The translations under genes were made by a program, and so were the position numbers. Below, piece by piece: positions 1 through 5,935 of a DNA stretch of 6,029 nt. The notes beneath the pieces were generated by a model. The model made no database searches. It was given only the letters and a program-made list of their open reading frames with translations, and was not told the origin of the DNA. Position 1 is the stretch's first letter. Each line of letters begins with the position of its first letter. This DNA is from Clostridia bacterium (GTDB lineage Bacteria; Bacillota_A; Clostridia; Oscillospirales; CAG-272), in assembly GCA_017467225.1 (NCBI GenBank), contig JAFTSR010000266.1:1-6029 (forward strand), given 5' to 3'.

Positions 1-14
1 AATCAAAATCAACA

Positions 15-19
15 AGGAG
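15..19 (+). promoter_or_regulatory. Ribosome binding site of the first lipoprotein gene
   Basis: AGGAG lies 11 bases upstream of the ATG at 31 within a purine-rich leader. This supports the chosen start, which is also where the signal peptide begins. The promoter must lie to the left of the window. Confidence 0.75.
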
Positions 20-30
20 AAAGAAAAATC

Positions 31-3000
31 ATGAAAAAGTTTCTTGTAATCCTCATGGTTCTGGCGCTTTGCGTGCTGACTTTTGTCGCTTGCGAGCCCC
101 AACAGCCTGTGGATCCCCAACCCGATGTTGAATATAACGTAGACGCTGCAGTCAGCTACGTTTTCAACCTCTACAAGGACAGCACCACCAAGCAGGAAGA
201 CTTTGAGGTGACCGCAACCGTTCAGGTCGGCGGCGTTGCTTACGACGTCGAATGGACCGCCAGCGAGGGCGCAACCGTCACCAAGAAGGACGACAAGACC
301 TATACCGTTGACATTGACGAAAAGTCCGCTACGGGCTATGAGTTCACCCTGACGGCAACCGTTAAGGCTGCTGACGGCACCACCGCCCAGAAGGCGATCA
401 AGTTCAACGTTCCTAAGTACGAGGTTCTTTCCTTCGAGCAGTACATGGCTGCAAAGGAGGGTGACAGCGTTACCATCGAGGGTATCGTCGTTGCTATCAA
501 CTCCAAGGCTGCCGGCAACTCCAGAAACCACCTGTTCCTGGCAGACGCTAACGTCGTTGGCGGCTACTACTCCTACCAGATGGATGCAGACCCCGTTGCT
601 GACCTTGGCATCGAGGTCGGTATGACCGTCTCCGTCTCCGGTCCCGTTGCTCCTTACTCCGGCATGCAGGAGATCAAGGGCGGTACGGCTAAGATCGTTG
701 ATTCCAACAAGAAGGAAGTTGCCGTTCTCGACATCACCGACAAGATCCTTGCCGGCGAGTCCCTGAAGAACTACGTCGGTCTGCCCGTCACCATCAAGGG
801 CGTTGAGATCGCAGGTCAGGAGCTGGAGAAGGATACGTCCCAGTACCTGAAGTTCAAGATTGGCGAGATCACCTCTTACGTTCGTACCTACGTTACCGAC
901 TTCCCCACCACGCTCAAGGCTGAGGACAAGGCCGGCATCGATGCTGCTCACGCAGAAAAGTTTGGCTGGAAGGCAAACGCTACCGGTATTCTGGTTCTGT
1001 ACAACAGCGCACCTTACCTCATTCCTATGGATACCGGCTGCTTCGAGTATCTGGAAAAGGTTGAGAAGACCGATGAGCAGAAGATCGCTGACACCCTGGA
1101 GGGCCTGAAGCTCGACGCAAGCTTCAGCTCCGATGCAGTCGTTGAGCTGCTCGCAGCAGGTGCCGCTTATCCCGAGGTTACTCTGACCTGGACCTCCAAC
1201 AGCGAGCACGCTGTCATCGCTGACGGCAAGCTGACCATCACCGTTCCCGATGCGGCTACCGAGGCTATCGTAACCGTTACCGCAACCTGCAACGGCAAGA
1301 CCGCTACCAAGGAATTCAAGATCAAGCTCTCCAAGACCGTAACTCCCGTTGCTGACATCATCGCTCTTGGTGCATCCAAGGAGCACAACACCTACACCGA
1401 GGAGAAGTACCTCGTTGCAGGTATCATTACCGAGGTTTACAACACCCAGTACGGTAACATGAAGATCACCGACGATCAGGGCAACGTCCTGACCATCTAC
1501 GGTACCTACAGCGCAGACGGTGCAGACCGTTACGACGCTATGGCAAACAAGCCCGTTGCTGGCGACTACGTCGTTATCTTCGGTATCGTTGGCCAGTACA
1601 ACGGTACTCCTCAGGTGAAGAACGGTTGGATCATGTCCTTCACCACTCCCACCTCCGTTAAGGATACCATCGACCTTGGCGCATCCAAGGAGCACAATAC
1701 CTACACCGAGGAAAAGCACCTGGTAACCGGTGTCATCACCGAGGTTTACAACACCCAGTACGGTAATATGAAGATCACCGACGCTGAAGGTAACATCCTG
1801 ACCATCTACGGTACCTACAGCGCAACCGGTGCTCTCAGATACGACGCTATGGAAAAGAAGCCCGTTGCAGGTGACACCGTTACCGTTTACGGTATCGTTG
1901 GTCAGTACAACGGCACGCCTCAGATCAAGAACGGTTGGATTGTTGCTGTCACCGCAGGTGCAGGCGAGACTCCCGATCCTGATCCTAAGCCCGAGCCCTC
2001 CGACGATCCCGCTCCCGATTCCGTCCTGACCATTGAGCAGGTCATCGCTCTTGGCGCATCCAAGGAGCACAACACCTACACCGAGGGCAAGTACTACGTC
2101 ACCGGTGTGATCACCGAGATCTACAACACCCAGTACGGTAACATGAAGATTACCGACGATAAGGGCAACATCCTGACCATCTACGGTACCTACAGCGCAG
2201 ACGGTGCAGACCGCTTCGACGCTATGGCTAACCAGCCTGCTGTTGGCGACACCGTTACCATCTACGGTATCGTTGGTCAGTACAACAATACCCCCCAGAT
2301 CAAGAACGGTTGGATCACCGAACAGAAGCCTGCCGCTCCTGAGGCTCCCTCCTTCATCGAGGTTCCGATCGACAGCGATAAGTGGGATCAGTGCAAGCTG
2401 AAGCTGGACTTCCAGGAAATGCCCATGTCCCAGCACAGAAACTGGGCTGCAGGCAGCTCCCTCCATGCAGGCGCTTTCATGTACCGCTACGGTGAGATCT
2501 CTGCCGTCGGCGAAGCGCCCGTCATTGATATTTCCGGTATGAAGTATATCGAATTCGACGTTTACGTTTCCCACATCGACGTGATCGCTGAGGCGCTGTT
2601 CAGCTTCGAGCTGACCTCCTGCGGCGGTTCCGATAAGGAGGAGAACTGCAAGAAGTTCTACGGTAAGGACACCGGTTGGGTTGTTGGTTGGAACCACGTG
2701 AAGTGGAATCTGAGCGATTTCACCGAGCACGGTCCCGACGGCAAGCCTATGGACGCTACCAAGTGGAACTTCATCCGTTGGTACAACGATACCACGATCA
2801 CCGTTGGCGAAGAGAAGCTGAAGGTTGCTATTGCTAACATCAAGTTCACCAACGACGATTACGTTGCAGAGGAAAAGCCTGAGGAGCCCGAGACTCCTGA
2901 GACTCCCGAGACTCCCGCAACCGGCAACACCATCGACATGCCCTCCTTCTCTCTGGGCGATGGCAAGGACACCGCTTACGCAGATCGTACCAACTCTCAG

Positions 3001-3399
3001 GGCTGGACGACCGTTGGCGCAGCAATCCTGACCGGCAAGGAATACGCAGGTATGGACACCTGGGCGATCACCCTGAACGGTAAGACTTCCGCTCCCGGTT
3101 CGCTGACCTCTCCCGCACTGAACGGCGGCATTAAGTCGCTGTCCTTCAAGTACGGCTTCCCCTTCTCCGACACGCAGTTCAAGATCACCATCAGCATCAA
3201 GAAGGGTGACGAGGTTGTTGCTTCTACCGTTCTGGAAAAGACCGACCTGACCTCCTCCACCGTTTACGAGTTTACCTGGAATCTGGAAACTCCCGTTGAA
3301 GGCGAGTTCACGATCGAGATCGTAAACAACTGCCTGTCCGCATCTACTAAGAACAAGGATCGTCTGTCGCTGTGGGATATTACCTGGGTAAACAACTAA
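31..3399 (+). CDS. Large modular surface lipoprotein with Ig-like domains and three OB-fold-like repeats
   Basis: A complete 1122-residue protein with a lipoprotein signal peptide: MKK start, hydrophobic stretch, then FVAC with Cys21 as the likely lipidated residue. This predicts anchoring on the outer face of the membrane. Domains in order, boundaries by eye: Ig-like module about 35-130; divergent OB-like region about 132-345 (starting LSFEQYMAAK); atrophied bacterial Ig-like module about 350-435 (LTWTSNSEHAVI); three repeats of exactly 93 residues at 442-534, 545-637 and 670-762, each with LGASKEHNTYTE, YNTQYGNMKIT, LTIYGTYSA and a NGWI end; a jelly-roll or carbohydrate-binding-like domain about 771-944 (IDISGMKYIEFDVYV); a Pro/Glu/Thr linker about 945-964; and a final beta domain about 965-1122. 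The repeats resemble OB-fold-like modules I know from secreted nuclease-associated proteins. I see no catalytic domain, so a binding or scaffold role is inferred; the ligand is unknown. Codon choice is strongly biased (AAG, GAG, AAC, GTT, TCC), which may indicate high expression. The gene ends in TAA and is followed by its own terminator, so it appears to end its transcript. Confidence 0.93.
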   Translation: MKKFLVILMVLALCVLTFVACEPQQPVDPQPDVEYNVDAAVSYVFNLYKDSTTKQEDFEVTATVQVGGVAYDVEWTASEGATVTKKDDKTYTVDIDEKSATGYEFTLTATVKAADGTTAQKAIKFNVPKYEVLSFEQYMAAKEGDSVTIEGIVVAINSKAAGNSRNHLFLADANVVGGYYSYQMDADPVADLGIEVGMTVSVSGPVAPYSGMQEIKGGTAKIVDSNKKEVAVLDITDKILAGESLKNYVGLPVTIKGVEIAGQELEKDTSQYLKFKIGEITSYVRTYVTDFPTTLKAEDKAGIDAAHAEKFGWKANATGILVLYNSAPYLIPMDTGCFEYLEKVEKTDEQKIADTLEGLKLDASFSSDAVVELLAAGAAYPEVTLTWTSNSEHAVIADGKLTITVPDAATEAIVTVTATCNGKTATKEFKIKLSKTVTPVADIIALGASKEHNTYTEEKYLVAGIITEVYNTQYGNMKITDDQGNVLTIYGTYSADGADRYDAMANKPVAGDYVVIFGIVGQYNGTPQVKNGWIMSFTTPTSVKDTIDLGASKEHNTYTEEKHLVTGVITEVYNTQYGNMKITDAEGNILTIYGTYSATGALRYDAMEKKPVAGDTVTVYGIVGQYNGTPQIKNGWIVAVTAGAGETPDPDPKPEPSDDPAPDSVLTIEQVIALGASKEHNTYTEGKYYVTGVITEIYNTQYGNMKITDDKGNILTIYGTYSADGADRFDAMANQPAVGDTVTIYGIVGQYNNTPQIKNGWITEQKPAAPEAPSFIEVPIDSDKWDQCKLKLDFQEMPMSQHRNWAAGSSLHAGAFMYRYGEISAVGEAPVIDISGMKYIEFDVYVSHIDVIAEALFSFELTSCGGSDKEENCKKFYGKDTGWVVGWNHVKWNLSDFTEHGPDGKPMDATKWNFIRWYNDTTITVGEEKLKVAIANIKFTNDDYVAEEKPEEPETPETPETPATGNTIDMPSFSLGDGKDTAYADRTNSQGWTTVGAAILTGKEYAGMDTWAITLNGKTSAPGSLTSPALNGGIKSLSFKYGFPFSDTQFKITISIKKGDEVVASTVLEKTDLTSSTVYEFTWNLETPVEGEFTIEIVNNCLSASTKNKDRLSLWDITWVNN
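1354..1632 (+). repeat. OB-fold-like repeat 1 of 3 (residues 442-534)
   Basis: First of three coding repeats of exactly 279 bases (93 codons). It runs from DIIALGASKEH to VKNGWI and is about four-fifths identical to the other two by eye at the protein level. A 10-residue linker separates it from repeat 2. Confidence 0.9.
1663..1941 (+). repeat. OB-fold-like repeat 2 of 3 (residues 545-637)
   Basis: Second 279-base coding repeat, from DTIDLGASKEH to IKNGWI. A 32-residue Pro/Asp-rich linker (PDPDPKPEPSDDPAPD) separates it from repeat 3. Stretches such as AACACCCAGTACGGTAA are shared exactly with the other copies. Confidence 0.9.
2038..2316 (+). repeat. OB-fold-like repeat 3 of 3 (residues 670-762)
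   Basis: Third 279-base coding repeat, from QVIALGASKEH to IKNGWI. It leads into a short Pro/Ala linker and the carbohydrate-binding-like domain. Confidence 0.9.
2890..2916 (+). repeat. Short tandem repeat encoding the ETP linker
   Basis: Three back-to-back copies of a 9-base unit (GAGACTCCY) encode ETP-ETP-ETP. This is part of the flexible linker between the last two domains of the first lipoprotein and could vary in copy number between strains. Confidence 0.8.
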
Positions 3400-3416
3400 T
3401 TGTTTGACAGAACGAT

Positions 3417-3457
3417 AAAAAAAGGAACCGCATCTTCGGATGCGGTTCTCTTTTTTT
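3417..3457 (+). terminator. Rho-independent terminator of the first lipoprotein gene
   Basis: A perfect 10-bp stem, GAACCGCATC (3425-3434) with GATGCGGTTC (3439-3448), closes on a C(UUCG)G tetraloop. A T-rich run (3449-3457) follows and an A-rich run precedes it, so it could also act on the opposite strand. It starts about 20 bases after the TAA. Confidence 0.95.
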
Positions 3458-3494
3458 GTTTGTCGGGAGTTTGAACGACTTTTTCTATCCGGGG

Positions 3495-4152
3495 GCGCGA
3501 CACAATGCGTCGCGCTGTGCGGTTGTGTTACTTCTTTGTCGTTCAACAAAGAAGTAACCAAGAAAGTGAACTCGGCCGTTCCCTCCGAGGCCTCCCCCGA
3601 GCGCGAAAAGTCGCGGCGCTTTGCTCTGCTCATTTTTTCGCGAAGGGTTGCATCTTCAGCTTTTGCGTCGGCGTTTTCAATCAAAACGCCGACACGGAAG
3701 AAGCACGCAAGCGAAACTGCAAAAGTTTTTGCCATCTGCGACGCACCCGAGTCAAACAAAATATCAAGCAAAACGATTTTGTTTTCTGCGCCTGCTGCCA
3801 AAACGGGCTGTCGAGGCGCCAGCCCCTACCGGGAAAGAAAAAACTTTTTCTTCCTCCGCCTGCCGCGCGTGGTGACAAGGCGGCGGGAGATGCAGCAGGG
3901 TAAAGATGTCTTTCTCCCCGGCCTGCCTTGTAGCGCGGCACGGAAGCGGTTTCCAAAGGCGGCAGCCTTTGGTTCGCTTTCTTGGTTCGTTCTTTCTCGA
4001 ATGAGAAAGAATGAACATCTATGCTGCACAGATCAGCGCGCACCACAGGTGCGCAGTATGATCGTCCGTAGAAAAAGTTGTAAAAAGTCTTGGCAATTTC
4101 TTTTGCGCAAAGCAGTGTGCGTGTCAAAAGAAGAAGTTGCTGAAAATTCAGC
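3495..4152. other. Hairpin-rich noncoding interval
   Basis: The roughly 730 bases between the terminator and the next promoter hold no gene I can support. Open frames on both strands overlap one another, lack ribosome binding sites and have low-complexity Ser/Arg/Lys-rich products. What the interval does hold is a series of inverted repeats: 3495-3501 with 3509-3515 (7 bp); 3527-3539 with 3546-3558 (13 bp); 3602-3609 with 3635-3642 (8 bp); 3667-3677 with 3683-3693 (11 bp); 3791-3798 with 3892-3899 (8 bp, enclosing smaller stems); 3953-3960 with 3965-3972 (8 bp); 3985-3998 with 4003-4016 (14 bp, one G-U); 4031-4035 with 4059-4063 around 4038-4044 with 4048-4054; and 4098-4105 with 4125-4132. 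This looks like dispersed intergenic repeat DNA or structured RNA. Whether it is transcribed cannot be told from sequence. Confidence 0.6.
3527..4016. repeat. About 490-bp noncoding element with inverted hairpin ends
   Basis: The left end is a 13-bp hairpin (3527-3558) whose last three bases begin the 16-base tail AACCAAGAAAGTGAAC (3556-3571). The right end carries the reverse complement, GTTCGCTTTCTTGGTT (3972-3987), overlapping a 14-bp hairpin (3985-4016). The two 16-base tails match at 15 of 16 positions in inverted orientation. The hairpin arms differ in sequence but both keep pairing. Further inverted similarity extends outward (CTGTGC at 3515-3520, GCACAG at 4026-4031). I see no transposase gene and no clear target-site duplication. 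It could be a MITE-like or REP-pair element, or two independent copies of a small repeat. Confidence 0.5.
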
Positions 4153-4179
4153 TAAACTCCCCCTCCCCGTTGCCCGCTC

Positions 4180-4208
4180 TTGACTTTTGCTCCGCCATGC
4201 TCTATAAT
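4180..4208 (+). promoter_or_regulatory. Sigma-A promoter of the barnase-like lipoprotein gene
   Basis: TTGACT (4180-4185) is followed by a 17-base spacer and a perfect TATAAT (4203-4208). Transcription would start near 4215, giving a leader of about 33 bases. The promoter lies upstream of the ATG at 4248, which argues against any start codon upstream of it. Confidence 0.9.
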
Positions 4209-4234
4209 ATAAATAATGTAGAAAATCCCCGAAA

Positions 4235-4240
4235 AAGGAA
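4235..4240 (+). promoter_or_regulatory. Ribosome binding site that fixes the start at 4248
   Basis: AAGGAA ends 7 bases before the ATG at 4248, good spacing. It selects this start over an in-frame ATG at 4137, which lies upstream of the promoter. Confidence 0.8.
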
Positions 4241-4247
4241 GTTACCC

Positions 4248-5183
4248 ATGAACGCTCTGAAAAAACTCACCCTGCTGCTCCTGGTCCTTGCCACGCTGAC
4301 AAGCGCCCTGCCTGGCTGCCAGCGCCCCGACCAGCCCCAGCCCCCCAAAATCGATCTGCCCACCGCCATCGACATTGTTGGCGCGGATCGCGTTTCGCTG
4401 ACCCTCGGAGACGAGCTTCAATTGAGAATCGACCAAAGCGAAGAGATATTGTCCATGATCGAATGGACGGCCACGAGCGACTGCGTCAGCGTCAGCGACA
4501 GCGGCCTTGTCACCACCAACCGCGTCGGCACCGTGCTCGTCACCGCCACACTGGGCGAGCTGAGCGACAAGGTGCTCATCACCGTCGTTGACAGCACCAA
4601 CCGCCCCGAGTCCGTCACCCTTACCGCAGAAAAAAACACGCTGATGATCGGCGAGTCGACCAACCTGATCGTGTCCGTCACCCCTTCAGGCGCGGCATCG
4701 GGCGCCATTTTCAGCGTCACGAGCGGCTCTGATGTGATCACGGTTCAAAACGGCAGAGTCGTCGCCCAAAAGGAGGGCACTGCCACCGTCGTTGCTACCG
4801 TCGCAGGTGTTGCGAGCGAGGAGCTGACCATCACCGTCGCTCCTGCCGCCGACCCCTACGAGGGCATGAGCGCGGACGAGTTTTACGCCAATTACACCGT
4901 CGCGGACAGCTATCTGGATGCCTACTACCGCACCCAGCATGGCTTCATGTCAGGCTCGCTGACCGTTCCCGATCAAGCACCCGTGCTCTCCGAGTATCAG
5001 CCCATGCGCGACGGTATGCTCATCCGCAACCGCGCGACGCGCTACGAGGACGACGGCAACACCTACGTCGTGGTGAATGCTTATGGGCAGGAGGTCATGG
5101 AGATCTACCGCGGCGCGGCTTATATCACGCTGGAGGAGGTTGCCGCTTACGTCTTCGCCTTTGGTGACGTACCCGCCAACTAG
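4248..5183 (+). CDS. Big_2-domain lipoprotein, N-terminal part of a barnase-like protein, ending at an in-frame TAG
   Basis: As written, a 311-residue protein. The start at 4248 is supported by the ribosome binding site, the promoter and the signal peptide: MNALKK start, leucine-rich core, lipobox LPGC with Cys24 as the lipidation site. A Pro/Gln-rich spacer and two Big_2 (bacterial Ig-like) domains follow, at about 39-113 and 118-197 by eye. From about residue 200 begins a domain with HGFMSG, then YITLEEVAAYVFAFG at 292-306, which resembles the YITKSEAQALGW segment of barnase. The frame meets TAG at 5181 straight after VPAN, and a second TAG at 5196, then stays open and meaningful to a TAA at 5745. 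The product as written therefore lacks the catalytic half and is probably the truncated product of a broken gene, unless the TAGs are read through. Codon use favours GCC, GTC and CGC, unlike the first lipoprotein gene. Confidence 0.85.
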   Translation: MNALKKLTLLLLVLATLTSALPGCQRPDQPQPPKIDLPTAIDIVGADRVSLTLGDELQLRIDQSEEILSMIEWTATSDCVSVSDSGLVTTNRVGTVLVTATLGELSDKVLITVVDSTNRPESVTLTAEKNTLMIGESTNLIVSVTPSGAASGAIFSVTSGSDVITVQNGRVVAQKEGTATVVATVAGVASEELTITVAPAADPYEGMSADEFYANYTVADSYLDAYYRTQHGFMSGSLTVPDQAPVLSEYQPMRDGMLIRNRATRYEDDGNTYVVVNAYGQEVMEIYRGAAYITLEEVAAYVFAFGDVPAN

Positions 5184-5198
5184 TCCGCCTCCAAATAG

Positions 5199-5747
5199 TC
5201 CAAACCGACCCAGAGCGTCTGGGGCATTTACCTGCGCGTCAATCACACCCAGTTCACGGGCGACACCTCGCGCTACCCCTACGAGCCCGAGCTGCCCAAC
5301 ATCAGCGGATGCGGCGGTGATTTCGTTTATTACGAGATCGATATCGGCACGACGGGCAACGACTGCGATCCCGCCTATCGCCCTGCCCTTTACAACAACG
5401 GCGTGTCCATCACCCGCGGCGCCTCCCGCATCGTCTACGCCCGTTTTGATAAGAACAACAACCACATCACCGAGCCCGACGAAAAGTTCGTCTTCTACAC
5501 CTACAACCACTACAACGATTTTCAGGAATATCTGAACTACTTTGGCGGCTGGGGCGAGATGTTCGGCAATATCACGGGCGGCGGTGTGATCTCGGATAAG
5601 CAAAACTGCAATCCCACGCCCTACGTGCCCGTCTGGCGGGGAGATCTGTCCGAGGCTACGCTTCTCTCGCCCACGCGCGAGCAAAACGACTACGTCGAGA
5701 TCGTCTGGTGCCTGCCCGTCGAATGGACGGAGCGCAAGCACGCGTAA
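5199..5747 (+). pseudogene. Detached C-terminal half of the barnase-like ribonuclease domain (ribonuclease N1/T1 family)
   Basis: This is the same reading frame as the upstream lipoprotein, reopened after the second TAG and ending at TAA 5745-5747 (182 codons). Numbering from the ATG at 4248 through both TAGs, I align it by eye to barnase: YYEIDIG with barnase WREADIN (Glu363 for Glu73); TRGASRIVY with FRNSDRILY (Arg390 and Arg394 for Arg83 and Arg87); TYNHYNDF with TTDHYQTF (His421 for His102). All four active-site positions are thus present. Compared with barnase there are extra residues between Glu363 and Arg390 and between Arg394 and His421. Cys355 and Cys373 could form a disulfide. I find no ribosome binding site for independent translation; an automatic caller might place a GTG start at 5403, which would omit Glu363. 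It is probably a nonsense-broken remnant; readthrough remains possible. Confidence 0.75.
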
Positions 5748-5770
5748 CAGAATAGAAAAAACGCCAAGAC

Positions 5771-5838
5771 AAAGGCTCCTTCTCATAAGGAAGTTTGATT
5801 TCTCCTTGTAGGGACCGGCGTCCTCGACGGTCCGAGAC
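5771..5838. repeat. REP-like palindromic intergenic sequence
   Basis: GGACCG (5812-5817) pairs with CGGTCC (5828-5833) across a 10-base loop. Upstream, TCCTT (5777-5781) pairs with AAGGA (5787-5791). The TGTAGGGACC start and GGTCCGAGAC end recall dispersed palindromes I associate with gut Clostridia; this resemblance is from memory and unverified. Confidence 0.4.
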
Positions 5839-5863
5839 ATATTTTGCTATGCAGGAAACAAAT

Positions 5864-5905
5864 AATTAACCCCAACAGATTTTACAAATCTGTTGGGGTA
5901 ATTTT
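5864..5905. terminator. Convergent, probably bidirectional terminator
   Basis: A perfect 14-bp stem, ACCCCAACAGATTT (5869-5882) with AAATCTGTTGGGGT (5886-5899), has a 3-base loop. A/T-rich flanks pair a further 4 bp past a one-base bulge. It lies 36 bases beyond the stop of the minus-strand gene and also downstream of the plus-strand lipoprotein gene, so it can serve both. The T-runs are modest on both strands. Confidence 0.8.
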
Positions 5906-5935
5906 ATGTGATCCTGTTCGACAAATTGGAATTGG

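Noticed and set aside
1354..2316. CRISPR-like or intergenic repeat array
   Set aside because: The repeats are 279 bases, in frame and protein-coding, with conserved amino-acid motifs.
3440..4183. Plus-strand open frame of 247 codons in the hairpin-rich interval, with shorter overlapping frames on both strands
   Set aside because: It begins inside the terminator hairpin, has no ribosome binding site, runs through many perfect inverted repeats, and its Ser/Arg/Lys-rich product has no domain-like pattern.
4137..4247. 37-codon N-terminal extension of the second lipoprotein from an in-frame ATG at 4137
   Set aside because: The start lies upstream of the -35/-10 promoter, and the extension would bury the signal peptide. 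The ATG at 4248 has a good ribosome binding site and a proper lipoprotein signal.
31..5747. Genome-wide reassignment of TAG to an amino acid
   Set aside because: The 1122-codon first gene and the first 311 codons of the second contain no in-frame TAG. A genome using TAG as a common sense codon would be expected to show some. Only local readthrough or mutation is kept as a hypothesis.
4950..5840. Minus-strand open frame of 296 codons
   Set aside because: It is antisense to the barnase-like gene and starts in the REP-like palindrome. GC-rich third positions readily keep the antisense frame open, and the sense strand has clear domain matches.
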